In this document: positions 37,149 to 46,126 of the stretch, piece by piece
How positions within the stretch are numbered: the first letter of the stretch is position 1
Layout of the letters: every line of letters begins with the position of its first letter
Assembly: GCA_964493325.1 (NCBI GenBank)
Contig: CAZBMD010000001.1
Location: 1-64,000, forward strand
Direction of reading: 5' to 3'
DNA from: CAZBMD01 sp964493325
GTDB lineage: Bacteria > Babelota > Babeliae > Babelales > RVW-14
DNA length: 64,000 nucleotides
The notes under the pieces: generated by a model
Database searches by the model: none
What the model was told of the DNA's origin: nothing
Seen by the model: the letters and a program-made list of their open reading frames with translations, nothing else
Position numbers and translations under genes: made by a program

Positions 37149-40100
37149 TTATCGATCAAATTTAATTTCAAGCGGCTTTACCGGCGGAGGTGGCGGCGTA
37201 TTATCATTAGCATTGTGAATAATGCGATGTGGCATTGCAAGATTAATGCCGTTCTCTCTAAAAGTCTTTAAAATCTCTAGACGCAAATTCGCTGCAATTT
37301 CGTACTGCTCTTTGACGCGGCGCGCGCTGATAAAAGCTCTAACCATGAAATAGAGCGAACTGTCTTCAAAATTTTCTAGGCGAACAACAATATTGGGGAC
37401 ACGCAGAACAAGCGGATTACTCTGAGCAACACCAAGGAGCAATTTTTTTACAAGTTCAGGATCAGCGGTATGTTCAACCCGCACTTGAACCTCAAATCCC
37501 ACGGCAAAGCGTCCATGACCCCAGTTGGTGATTTGCTTGGTTATCAAATCTTTATTGGGAACAATCACTGAGCAATTACGACTGGTGATGATAGTTGTTG
37601 AACGTGCTGCAATTTTGTGAACAGTGCCCTCAACATTGTCGATCTGGATATAGTTACCAATCTCAATTGGACGTTCAAAAAGAACAAAGAATCCAGCAAT
37701 AAAGTCGACGACAAAATCTTTCAGTCCAAAACCAATACCAAGAATTAATAGACCACCAACGTACATGATAAAGCTTTCAAGCTTGATGGCGGTAAAGCCA
37801 AGCATGATAGCAAGGCCAATAATCGCGTAGTGGAAAATACGGGACGCTGTATTTTGAGCGCCTGGCTCGGTACGCAAAATCTCAAACAGCTTGCTCAGAA
37901 CAAAGCGGTGCACCAGGGACGATGTCAAAAATCCAGAAGCAATAAAGAGCCCAACCGTCATAAATTGAACAAATCCAAGCGTATTATCAACACCAATTTT
38001 GATAACCCATTGCTCAGATAAGGCTCGCCAAATATCGCTTGGTGTGTAATCAAAGCCCCAAATACGAGAGACTAATATAAACGTTGCAAACAAGAGCAGC
38101 AGAAATGAGAAGATAACAAAAAATCCGTAGTACGTTTTTGCATGTTCAAATTTGTCCCGAATATCATCTTCATCCTCTTTCATGAATAGAAAGACTGAGT
38201 AGGTGCGTACGTAATTATGCGCAAGAAAAAGAGCATAAATAAAAAGGACTGTTGAAGGAACAGCAAATGCCAAAAACCAAGCCAAATTTGAATAGCCAAT
38301 GTAGGGGTTGGAAATAATCAAAAGACCAATACAAAATGCAATCACAGAATAATAGTGCTTATCAACCTTGCGTTTCAGCCAAATAAAAAACGTATACCGC
38401 GTTGGCAGCAGGCGCATAATATCCTCTTTGCTAAAGAAAAGCGCCGCGGTAAGGACAAGAATCAGAGAATAGGCAGCCAAAAGAACAATAGCAAAAATCG
38501 ATTGCTCATCAAAATAGGTTAAAAAGGCGCGTCTGATAGGAAGGATAATGACCGTTGAATAAAGCAGTGTGGTAACAAGCAGAATAAAGCGATCTTGAAA
38601 GTTTTCAGAAAAAACCAAATAACTTAATTTTTCATTAAGCTCTTTAAGCATCTCAAGCAATTGATGAGAGAGATAGACCAAAAGTGGAATAGAAACAATA
38701 TAAAAAGCAGCAATATAAAATGAAGCTGGTTGATGAGTAAGACCAATAAAGCCATAGCTAAATTTTGAAAGAATATGCAGATAAATAAATAGCCAAGAAA
38801 AAACGACGCTAAAATTATCGAGCATAAACTGCGAGCATGAAAGAATAACGCTTAAATAGAAAAACCGCGCCTGAGTGGGCATTGTATTTGCAAGCCACTG
38901 CTCAGTTTTATACCGAATAATTTTAAATACCACTCGCGTTCCAAAATAGGAGATAATAAATAGAAGCGCAAGCAACAGTAAAAAAAGATAATCATTAATG
39001 ATAACATCTCGAACATTTTTAAGTAATGTAATAGGTCCAAGGTGTTCTGGCGTATCCCAAAATAATTTTTTGAAAAAAATCTCAGCTTGCAGAAGCGATT
39101 TGGTAAACTCCTCGAAAGATATAGCTTTTGAAGATCGCTTCCAAATACTAATGGTACTGCGTCGGCTATCAAGGTCGCTGATAATAAAATCATACTGATT
39201 AATCATTTTTTCTTGGTTACTGATTAAATCAGAATTAATCGATAAATACTGCTCAATCTGATTAATATTCTTACGCAAATTGACATTAGCCTGTTCTATC
39301 TGGATAAACACCTGCTTTAAAATATTTGATCGATCTTTAAAAAAATCTTTTTGTTTGCGCTTGAGCTTTGCCTTGTATGCTTTAAGCCCTTCAAATGAGC
39401 GATTTCCTTCTGTCAAAAGAGCAAAAGACTTATCTCGTTTGTCTTTAAAATTTTTTAAAAGACCAATCGCTAATTCTTTTTGATTTTTAAAATTAACTAA
39501 AAGCGCATCCAAGTGCTCAATATCATTGGGAGAGTTAAGCATGCGCCTTAAATCAACCTCATGATAATGAAGCTCTTTACTGCTGACCATAATGTCTGCC
39601 AGGGCCTTTTTTGCCTCAGCAATGCCAAGGGCTTGATCTACTACCGCAAGCTGTGCCGTTAAATTTTTAATAACGGCTTTTACTTGCTGCGTAGAAGCAA
39701 AATCCTTTTTCCCTTGAGACTTTAATGAAGCAAGCTGCTCTTGAGCTAAAACAAGATCCTTACTCAAATTCTGTTTTTCTTTTATCTTGGCTTCATTGCT
39801 ATCGTTAAGCTCTTCTTTGATTAATAGGGCTTTTTGACTTTCTTTCTTCCATTCATTTTTTGCAATCTCAATATCATTGAAATCAAGAATTAGGCGCTTT
39901 TCAATGCTCAAAAGCATTGTTTTCAGATCATCCACTCGATATTGAATAAGCTCAATTTCATCATCGTAAAAACGTACTTCAAGATCGAGAACCTCCATAG
40001 TCAATCGCGAAAGATCAATTTTTTTATTAAAAGAATTTAGCTCTTCAGCCAAAATATCAGCATCTTGTTCAATGGTATAAAAACTATCAATTCCAGCTGG

Positions 40101-40760
40101 CTTAAGTGGCTTTTTAGCGTTGGCAACAATTTTATCTCGATCTTTATTTTTTGCTTCCATCTGCTTTTGGAGCGAAGCAAGCCGTTCTTTTTCAGCAAGG
40201 CGCTGCGTCTGAGCATGCTCTTTTTTATTCTTAAAAGCCTCATTTTTTACCATCAATTCTGAAATACGAATTTGCGTCTCACGAAATTCTTTCCATGAAT
40301 AAACAGGCTTGAGACCAGGTTTTTTTGTACTTAAAAAATCAATAATCTCACGAGCAACTTTGAGATTTTTTTCAAGTAACCCCGAACCATTACGTAAAAG
40401 CTCTTGAATATTAAGCAGATTCTGTTTTCGATCGCTCAAAAGCGTAATTTTTTTATTGTAATACTCAACAAGGGCCGTTGTTGCTGTTTTTACTTCCTGC
40501 TTTACTGAATACATCTCAGCATTAATCTGATTAAGAGAACGCGAAATGTTCTCATTTTCTTCCTGAGCTCGTTTTTTGAATTGCTCTAAATTCTTTTCAA
40601 GATCATCCACCTGCTTTTTACGCATCTCAATATTGCTTAAAAACTGTAATGCAAGAGGCTTTGTACCTGGATTAAGCTGCTGAGGAAGATTCATCAGAGC
40701 AGCCAACGGAGCGCTCGTTAAAAGCAGAAACAAAAGAGGGATGAGCCGAAAAGTGAGCAT
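37149..40760 (-). CDS. Large mechanosensitive channel of the MscK/KefA type
   Basis: MscS-superfamily channels release solutes on membrane tension. This 1203-residue protein has a signal peptide (PLLFLLLTSAPLAALM), a long periplasmic coiled-coil region (about 25-560), about ten transmembrane segments, and the C-terminal MscS core: pore helix GGLLILGIGFGLKDFVVDFI, the beta domain (FERPIEIGNYIQIDNVEGTV, VPNKDLITKQITNWG) and the alpha/beta tail. The architecture is that of MscK. It has AGGAG five bases before the ATG. It is convergent with the small-membrane-protein operon, and the RecO-like gene lies just upstream. Confidence 0.93.
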   Translation of the reverse strand: MLTFRLIPLLFLLLTSAPLAALMNLPQQLNPGTKPLALQFLSNIEMRKKQVDDLEKNLEQFKKRAQEENENISRSLNQINAEMYSVKQEVKTATTALVEYYNKKITLLSDRKQNLLNIQELLRNGSGLLEKNLKVAREIIDFLSTKKPGLKPVYSWKEFRETQIRISELMVKNEAFKNKKEHAQTQRLAEKERLASLQKQMEAKNKDRDKIVANAKKPLKPAGIDSFYTIEQDADILAEELNSFNKKIDLSRLTMEVLDLEVRFYDDEIELIQYRVDDLKTMLLSIEKRLILDFNDIEIAKNEWKKESQKALLIKEELNDSNEAKIKEKQNLSKDLVLAQEQLASLKSQGKKDFASTQQVKAVIKNLTAQLAVVDQALGIAEAKKALADIMVSSKELHYHEVDLRRMLNSPNDIEHLDALLVNFKNQKELAIGLLKNFKDKRDKSFALLTEGNRSFEGLKAYKAKLKRKQKDFFKDRSNILKQVFIQIEQANVNLRKNINQIEQYLSINSDLISNQEKMINQYDFIISDLDSRRSTISIWKRSSKAISFEEFTKSLLQAEIFFKKLFWDTPEHLGPITLLKNVRDVIINDYLFLLLLALLFIISYFGTRVVFKIIRYKTEQWLANTMPTQARFFYLSVILSCSQFMLDNFSVVFSWLFIYLHILSKFSYGFIGLTHQPASFYIAAFYIVSIPLLVYLSHQLLEMLKELNEKLSYLVFSENFQDRFILLVTTLLYSTVIILPIRRAFLTYFDEQSIFAIVLLAAYSLILVLTAALFFSKEDIMRLLPTRYTFFIWLKRKVDKHYYSVIAFCIGLLIISNPYIGYSNLAWFLAFAVPSTVLFIYALFLAHNYVRTYSVFLFMKEDEDDIRDKFEHAKTYYGFFVIFSFLLLLFATFILVSRIWGFDYTPSDIWRALSEQWVIKIGVDNTLGFVQFMTVGLFIASGFLTSSLVHRFVLSKLFEILRTEPGAQNTASRIFHYAIIGLAIMLGFTAIKLESFIMYVGGLLILGIGFGLKDFVVDFIAGFFVLFERPIEIGNYIQIDNVEGTVHKIAARSTTIITSRNCSVIVPNKDLITKQITNWGHGRFAVGFEVQVRVEHTADPELVKKLLLGVAQSNPLVLRVPNIVVRLENFEDSSLYFMVRAFISARRVKEQYEIAANLRLEILKTFRENGINLAMPHRIIHNANDNTPPPPPVKPLEIKFDR

Positions 40761-40786
40761 GTGAACTCCTACACTATTTGCAAGGT

Positions 40787-41452
40787 TTATGGAACTTGTT
40801 GTATTTTAACGGTTTTAAACGATCTAAAACTTGGATGACTATGAAGGCACGTTTCAGCCCACTTTTTAGCTTCTTTAATAAGCTGTGGACAAACAGCCTC
40901 CAGCTGATTCTTGACCAATTCTACTTTTTGTTCGTTCTCAAAGTCAATAGAGTGGTCTGGCAGGTTATCAAACACTTCGCTGAGCTTAAAAATTTTCTCA
41001 CGCGGCTGAAATCCAAAGAGTATTAAAAGTTTTATAATACTTATTTCGTGCATAACCTCAATATGGGGCTCTATTAATACTTTATAGTTCATCACAATAA
41101 AAATTTTTAATAAAAAATTAAAAATTTCAGAACAGACATTGTGAGAAGGAATAAAGAAATAGCAAAGCTCAAGAAGATGATAGAGCCATGTGGTATCTTC
41201 AAATGTTGAACTTGGAAACACCGAAAGAATCTCTACCCCTTCAGCATGTATTCGTTGATGGTCTCTTTGACTATAAAAAAAAGAAACAAACATGCCTGGC
41301 CAAAGCATTGAACACTGCCTAACTCTTTTCATAGCAACAGTGACTTTTCCCTGAGTACGCGTGACCATACAAAACGTTGTTTTATTGGGAAGGAAGCGTT
41401 TAATAACAAATCCAAATTCTTTTTCATTCATACGTAATAGTGCGCCTTGCAT
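40787..41452 (-). CDS. Possible RecO-like repair protein
   Basis: This is a 221-residue soluble protein of uncertain identity. The N-terminal part (EFGFVIKRFLPNKTTFCMVTRTQGKVTVAMKRVRQ) has the pattern of the RecO OB fold (frame of -TREGGKV-AKG-R-), and the middle is helical (LYHLLELCYFFIP; IIKLLILFGFQP), like RecO helical domains. The usual zinc Cys cluster is not evident. RecO acts with RecF/RecR in recombination repair. The match is by shape only. It sits upstream of the MscK-like gene by 26 bases. Confidence 0.4.
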   Translation of the reverse strand: MQGALLRMNEKEFGFVIKRFLPNKTTFCMVTRTQGKVTVAMKRVRQCSMLWPGMFVSFFYSQRDHQRIHAEGVEILSVFPSSTFEDTTWLYHLLELCYFFIPSHNVCSEIFNFLLKIFIVMNYKVLIEPHIEVMHEISIIKLLILFGFQPREKIFKLSEVFDNLPDHSIDFENEQKVELVKNQLEAVCPQLIKEAKKWAETCLHSHPSFRSFKTVKIQQVP

Positions 41453-41954
41453 TATGATGTACAGACTAGGCTCTGTTGAGTTTTCAAATTATAGCGGTCT
41501 TCTTTAAGTCACACCGATTTCACCAAAGATCTAAATCGATGCTTCATATTAAATGATAAAAGTTGTCCTTCTAGGTTCATACGGACTTTAAAGCCCCCCA
41601 CTATAGGCATTGTAAAGACCAAAGGAGACACCCGCACTGTGCGAAGAGTATATCACAAATGAAGCGTGGGCAAAAATGCTATACCTCTTACCTTCTTGTC
41701 ACACAATTTTTTAATTATTTTATTGAGAAATAAAAATGTCATCAAAAATATAACCCCTGATAAATATTTAGATTAATGCAAAAACAACTGCTCAATCTGT
41801 GTATTTATTCTACAATACATGCTGTTTAAATATGAAATTGAAGAACAACATAACAATGGCAACGAGGGTTTTACGAGCATTAGCAAAGGAGATGGCACTC
41901 GAGAAAAGTTACGAATAGTCAAAAGCACTCATTGGTTTTACGAGAGGTGGATAG
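41453..41954. other. 500-base gene-free region upstream of the polymorphic toxin
   Basis: I see no supported gene here. The frame open over the last part has codons unlike a real protein and runs into the toxin gene out of phase. TACAAT at 41810-41815 could be a -10 element for the toxin transcript, without a convincing -35. The region separates divergent genes. Confidence 0.4.
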
Positions 41955-44144
41955 ATGAAAGCAAGAGATTTCAAGATAGTATCGTTATGTCTTCTGGTTG
42001 CACTGAACTTATCATATGTCGCCAGGGTAGTTCCTGGGTTTGCGGCCGGGACATTATTGGCCGTCATGGAAGAGGATGGTCCTTCATGGATACCGATCGA
42101 GCAGGTAGAGGCAGGAGACAGATTATTGTCTTCGGACTGTGACTTCGAACTGATTACGGTCAGGGTTACGGCAGTATTTGAATACTCTGTAGTAGAAAGT
42201 TTTCTGTCGGAAATACACCTTACTCGTGACCGTTACGCGAAAAGAGTTATGGTAACGACGCAAGATCAGTTATTCCTCAAATATAATGAATACGACAGAG
42301 ATGAGTGGATCGCTGCACAGTATTTAAATGATGGACATTATTCAAAGTGGAAACGGGATTCAATCCTTGGCCCTCGAGGTACCCCATTCCCTGTTACTAC
42401 TCACACAGGTCGTGAGGCTGACTTACCCGTTTTCTATATAGAAGTATCAGCTCCCTATACATTTATCGTATCAGATAGTTCATTCTCAAATCGGCCGCTT
42501 TATATGGGTAAGCATCCAGATCGTCATCTTGGAGTACTGGCTCACAATGGTATCCCTGAGAATATTGCGCCATATGTTCCTGAATTTATTGAGTGCCTAT
42601 GTAATTTACCTTACATGCCGCCTCTGGAGAACAACCAGACGCGTATAGCCCTAAAAGTGGTTGAAGATGTTGCAACTCCGGTCATACAAATGGTTGTTGA
42701 TACTGCCAAGATGGCAGAAACACCTGTTGGCAAGACAATATTGGAAGCAGGGGCTCTGGGGGTATCGGCAGCAGTTGTAGGAGCTGTTGCAGTTGCTGCA
42801 TCAAATACGTTCAATAACAATAATAATCCAAATATGATCAACCTTGGTGAGCTTGAGCGAACAAACCAGCAGCAGGTTTATGACTTAGTACGGCAATCAT
42901 CATCGACACTCAGTTCGGATGCAAGGAATGCTCAATCTGCTGGTGCAGCTATCTATAATTATGAACGATCAAAGCATGAGCAACAGATCTTACATGAAAA
43001 ATATAACAATGGTGGCTGTGAGTACGACCTGCCCAATTATGGATTCGATGTCGTCATTATTGATGGCAGAGCATACCCTCAGAAAAGTGGCGTTATGAAG
43101 GTACGCGACAGATTCTGTTCTTATCAAGAAGCCCTTGCACTCCAGGCTGCCTGTGAGAAAGAAATCCAAGAAGAAGAAAGGACCTGGGGAAGAGATAACT
43201 ATATTCTGGGACACCACACGCCAAATAAGGTAAAACGGGAACGAGAAGAGCGTAAAATACAAAAAAGAGAACGTGATGAGGCAATGCGGCAATATATAAA
43301 CGATAGAATGCGATCCGGTGATTATGATGTGGAAAAGATCGCCCGGGACATAAATAACGGTAATTATAAAAACAGTATAACCGTTCCTAATATCACCAAT
43401 ACTTATGCAGAGATTTCAAGTAGCATCATTGAAACACGGGGAATGGATACAGGTTATACAGCCAATATTGGTATTACGCCCATTATTCAATCAACTCAGT
43501 ATGTCGAGCCCAAATCTATCAATTACAAAAAGTCTCATTCACTGGCTAAAAAAGAAATTAGAAGCAAAACTAAAAACAACAACAACAGCACCATCATCGA
43601 AACAACGGCAACTGATGGCATAGAATTCATTCCTGTTCATGAAAAAGATCCAGCTGACAATATCCACAGCACGCCAATTATTGAACACCATCCGGCCTAT
43701 GATATCCTCGTTCACCCTATTCATGAATTCGATCCATCAGATAACATACTGAGCACGCCTATTCCCGATCCGCAGCTCCCAGATGTTTGTGGCATACCAA
43801 TTCTTGAGCAGGATAATAAAGACATCTACAATACAAAGCGCGGCTCAGAGCCTTCGGAGAAAAAAGAACGAAAAGAAAATACGATGTCATCTCAAGAGTT
43901 TAGCAAAAAATATAAAGATCGATATATAAAAACAGGTCCTGATACCTGGCAATCCGTCGACAAGAAAAGTGGATTTCTTGATGGAAAAGCTAAATATTTA
44001 CAAAAAGATAGACTACATAATGAATATGAAGCGTTTAGTAAAGGCAGCGGACGTAAAGATCGTATACATCTTGGAGCTATAGATCCCGAGACGGGAGAAC
44101 TCTGTAGTGATCCGGTTCCTGGTCGAGAAATGAGAGGCATATAA
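41955..44144 (+). CDS. Polymorphic toxin: HINT-like domain plus colicin E3-type rRNase tip
   Basis: The 729-residue exported protein reads as a polymorphic toxin. Signal peptide 1-24. A HINT-like domain spans about 28-199: GFAAGTLL, WIPIEQVEAGDRLLS, TTQDQLFL, FYIEVSAPYTFIV, LAHNG. The usual initial Cys is Gly28 and the block-B His is Gln105, so self-cleavage looks impossible. A hydrophobic helix lies at about 262-282. A linker (528-618) contains duplicated HEx-DPxDNIxSTPI units. The tip (644-729) matches the colicin E3 16S-rRNA nuclease: D685, H688, E690, E692, then HLGAIDPETG and R724, aligning with D510, H513, E515, E517 and R545. The ribosome site is GAGAGGTGG. Base composition seems richer in G/C than neighbours, suggesting transfer. 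Confidence 0.85.
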   Translation: MKARDFKIVSLCLLVALNLSYVARVVPGFAAGTLLAVMEEDGPSWIPIEQVEAGDRLLSSDCDFELITVRVTAVFEYSVVESFLSEIHLTRDRYAKRVMVTTQDQLFLKYNEYDRDEWIAAQYLNDGHYSKWKRDSILGPRGTPFPVTTHTGREADLPVFYIEVSAPYTFIVSDSSFSNRPLYMGKHPDRHLGVLAHNGIPENIAPYVPEFIECLCNLPYMPPLENNQTRIALKVVEDVATPVIQMVVDTAKMAETPVGKTILEAGALGVSAAVVGAVAVAASNTFNNNNNPNMINLGELERTNQQQVYDLVRQSSSTLSSDARNAQSAGAAIYNYERSKHEQQILHEKYNNGGCEYDLPNYGFDVVIIDGRAYPQKSGVMKVRDRFCSYQEALALQAACEKEIQEEERTWGRDNYILGHHTPNKVKREREERKIQKRERDEAMRQYINDRMRSGDYDVEKIARDINNGNYKNSITVPNITNTYAEISSSIIETRGMDTGYTANIGITPIIQSTQYVEPKSINYKKSHSLAKKEIRSKTKNNNNSTIIETTATDGIEFIPVHEKDPADNIHSTPIIEHHPAYDILVHPIHEFDPSDNILSTPIPDPQLPDVCGIPILEQDNKDIYNTKRGSEPSEKKERKENTMSSQEFSKKYKDRYIKTGPDTWQSVDKKSGFLDGKAKYLQKDRLHNEYEAFSKGSGRKDRIHLGAIDPETGELCSDPVPGREMRGI
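43613..43807 (+). repeat. Linker repeat, copy A (195 bases, identical to copy B)
   Basis: These bases encode the end of the toxin linker up to CGIPILE. By eye they are identical to 45145-45339 with no gaps, third codon positions included. The preceding 80 bases are similar but not identical. The switch point to unrelated toxin sequence is immediately after the repeat. Confidence 0.92.
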
Positions 44145-44162
44145 AACGAAAGCAAAAGAATA

Positions 44163-44441
44163 ATGAAAACATATTGCTGTAGAACCTTAACATATTGTAT
44201 TAACGATCCACGGATTCCAGTTAACTATGATCCTAGCCGTAGAAGATACTTCATCGATGGAGGAGAAACAGGAACTTATACTATGAATGTATGCTTTTGG
44301 TGTGATTATAAATTCCCCAAAAATTTATCTGAGGAATTTTGCAATATCTTCTACAACGAATTAAAACTTGAAGATGATGATGAAGACAAACTTCCAGAAG
44401 AATTCAAGTCTGATGAGTGGTGGAAAAAACGCGGTCTATAG
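44163..44441 (+). CDS. Probable immunity protein for the E3-type tip (CxxC small protein)
   Basis: This 92-residue protein lies 18 bases after the toxin. It has CC at 5-6, a CFWCDYKFP knuckle and the C-terminal EEFKSDEWWKKRGL motif. I recall a family of small proteins with a CPWCGxKLP core and EEFKSDEWW ending (DUF6980-like), often next to toxins. No signal peptide, so it acts in the cytoplasm, as expected for protection of the producer's own ribosomes. Immunity is inferred from position and size. A degraded copy of its last codons exists at 46204-46235, showing it travels with the cassette. Confidence 0.7.
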   Translation: MKTYCCRTLTYCINDPRIPVNYDPSRRRYFIDGGETGTYTMNVCFWCDYKFPKNLSEEFCNIFYNELKLEDDDEDKLPEEFKSDEWWKKRGL

Positions 44442-44473
44442 CTTGGTTCCAAGCCAACGACTTTGAAGCTAAC

Positions 44474-44507
44474 GAGCCCTCTCAAACAGAGGGCTCTGCG
44501 ATTTTTT
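44474..44507 (+). terminator. Terminator of the toxin-immunity unit
   Basis: GAGCCCTCT (44474-44482) and AGAGGGCTC (44488-44496) form the stem, followed by TGCGATTTTTT. The preceding bases (CAACGA.TTTGAAGCT) recur before the hairpin at 46088. Confidence 0.9.
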
Positions 44508-44544
44508 GAATGGCAAAATTTTAGAAGAGCTTATTGGGGTCTAC

Positions 44545-44781
44545 ATGTCGTGGAGAGACTTAGACATAGGAGGAGAAGTACTTCTTTGGCAAGAAAGCAA
44601 TATGACTAAAAAAAACGTTTTAGTCTCAATGTCACTTTGTATCGATGCCAGTAGAAAGACGCTTATTCATGAAAGTGGCCTAGAGATTACTGATGTTAGT
44701 TGGTATCTAACTAGGCTTCTACCAGCCTTTAACCAGAGCGACACCTATGTTGAATACTACGTTTATGACGAACACATTTAA
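44545..44781 (+). CDS. Isolated small gene, possible orphan immunity
   Basis: The 79-residue acidic protein (MSWRDLDIGGEVLLWQES at its start) has no relative that I recognise. The frame begins upstream at a TTG inside the T-run of the preceding terminator; the ATG at 44545 with TTGGGG upstream is more likely. It has no signal peptide. It lies between two toxin units and has its own hairpin terminator, which is the usual setting of an orphan immunity gene whose toxin was lost. That role is inference. Confidence 0.5.
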   Translation: MSWRDLDIGGEVLLWQESNMTKKNVLVSMSLCIDASRKTLIHESGLEITDVSWYLTRLLPAFNQSDTYVEYYVYDEHI

Positions 44782-44881
44782 AACATACGCCAAAGGCGCA
44801 AGTTCAAAAGAAAAAATATAGATGTAATGCTAATAAGGGTTTGCTCCTGAAGACGAAAATTATTAGATTCTAAAACTTGTA

Positions 44882-44912
44882 AAATAGGCCTCAATAACTG
44901 GGGCCTATTTTT
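44882..44912 (+). terminator. Terminator after the isolated small gene
   Basis: AAATAGGCC (44882-44890) pairs with GGCCTATTT (44902-44910), ending in five T. It isolates the following cassette from upstream transcription. Confidence 0.85.
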
Positions 44913-45064
44913 GAGAGTCATAACAAAAAATCCATGCGTACAATAAACATTCAAAAAGTCTGACCTCAAAGATTGTAGATTTATGTCCAAAGTATATCTT
45001 AGCCACAAATAGCTCGAATACCGATTTTACAAGCACCAGAGATGTAGAGCCTTGGCCTAATGAA

Positions 45065-45730
45065 TTGCATTCACTGGCTGAACAAGAAATTAAAAGCAAA
45101 GCCAAAAATAACAACAACAGCACGATCATCGAAACAACGGCAGATGATGGCATAGAATTCATTCCTGTTCATGAAAAAGATCCAGCTGACAATATCCACA
45201 GCACGCCAATTATTGAACACCATCCGGCCTATGATATCCTCGTTCACCCTATTCATGAATTCGATCCATCAGATAACATACTGAGCACGCCTATTCCCGA
45301 TCCGCAGCTCCCAGATGTTTGTGGCATACCAATTCTTGAACCACACCTTACAGAACTTAGTTATAATACTAAAGAAGAGTGTGGCTGGAGTATGCCAGGA
45401 ACAGATGGGTACATTAATGGTCGTCATTATTCAAAGCATGCTCTTATAAGAATGGCCCCTCGTACGCCCCTCACACAAGCAAGAGTACAAGAGTTAGCTA
45501 GAAATGATCCTAAAGTTAAAAATGATGAAGATTACCTCAAATATATTGATATCAGGGGAGTCCCTCCCATGGTTGTTGAGGATATTATACAAAATGGAAA
45601 AAGATTCAAAGGTAAAGAGGCCGATACTATACACTTTACCAATGGAGAATTCACTATTATTGTTGGTGAAACATCCGGAAAAGTTGTCACTGTAAAAGTA
45701 GCATCGAAAGAAGATCGCGAGAATTTATGA
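45065..45730 (+). CDS. Silent toxin cassette: same linker, different C-terminal toxin domain
   Basis: The 221 residues from a TTG start repeat the toxin linker (HSLAEQEIKSK to CGIPILE), then continue with an unrelated domain: GYINGRHYSKHALIRMAP...GVPPMVVEDIIQNGK...EFTIIVGETSGKVVTVKV. This pattern resembles toxin tips of the DUF4258/BECR RNase sort (SKHALxRM, VVEDxIxNG, final VVTV); the activity is unproven. The frame is open upstream to 44924 with no ATG or GTG and no ribosome site, so the cassette is probably untranslated until recombined into the full toxin gene. The immunity candidate overlaps its stop by four bases. Confidence 0.75.
   Translation: MHSLAEQEIKSKAKNNNNSTIIETTADDGIEFIPVHEKDPADNIHSTPIIEHHPAYDILVHPIHEFDPSDNILSTPIPDPQLPDVCGIPILEPHLTELSYNTKEECGWSMPGTDGYINGRHYSKHALIRMAPRTPLTQARVQELARNDPKVKNDEDYLKYIDIRGVPPMVVEDIIQNGKRFKGKEADTIHFTNGEFTIIVGETSGKVVTVKVASKEDRENL
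45145..45339 (+). repeat. Linker repeat, copy B (195 bases, identical to copy A)
   Basis: This is the partner of 43613-43807. It provides a direct repeat 1532 bases apart. Recombination between the copies would delete the E3-type tip with its partner and join the second tip to the full toxin. Confidence 0.92.
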
Positions 45731-46059
45731 TTTATAATAAATATGATTTACTAGAGCTATTTGAAAGTTTCCCAGAATTTCTCGTTGATGAAATAACGGG
45801 GATATCTACATATACTCGTCAAGATATGTATGGTTTCACATTTCGAATGTTTTTAGATGTGCATGAAGGACATTGTGTTCTTACTCTTTTATACAAAGAC
45901 TTTGAATATCCCATATTTAGGGGTGAATACCGAGATGTGAAAAGTATAACTTGCAAAGAAAATAGGCTTATTATCCATCAGTATGACAAGCTCGAGGATA
46001 CTGTAGTCCATTTTAAGCCGACTTATGGAATAATGACTGAAGCACATATCCCTTTATAG
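45727..46059 (+). CDS. Probable immunity protein of the second cassette
   Basis: The 110-residue protein has no signal peptide and no family that I recognise. The start ATG overlaps the toxin cassette stop (ATGA), the classic arrangement of translation coupling between toxin and immunity genes. Composition is aromatic and acidic (YDLLELFESFPEFLVDEITG), as common in immunity proteins. A terminator follows 29 bases later. The role is inferred from position. Confidence 0.6.
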   Translation: MIYNKYDLLELFESFPEFLVDEITGISTYTRQDMYGFTFRMFLDVHEGHCVLTLLYKDFEYPIFRGEYRDVKSITCKENRLIIHQYDKLEDTVVHFKPTYGIMTEAHIPL

Positions 46060-46087
46060 GATAATTCTGAGTCAACGAATTTGAAGC

Positions 46088-46124
46088 TTAGAGCCCTCTA
46101 TTATGGAGGGCTCTAAATCTTTTT
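46088..46124 (+). terminator. Terminator of the second cassette
   Basis: TTAGAGCCCTC (46088-46098) pairs with GAGGGCTCTAA (46106-46116), followed by ATCTTTTT. The stem and the bases before it resemble the terminator at 44474. Confidence 0.9.
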
Positions 46125-46126
46125 AG

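Noticed and set aside
41819..42142. 107-codon open frame before and over the toxin start
   Set aside because: It overlaps the toxin in another frame, has no ribosome site, and its product looks like random out-of-frame translation.
42036..42551. Functional intein or Hedgehog-type autoprocessing domain
   Set aside because: The first residue is Gly instead of Cys or Ser and the block-B His is absent; the C-extein would also be the whole toxin body.
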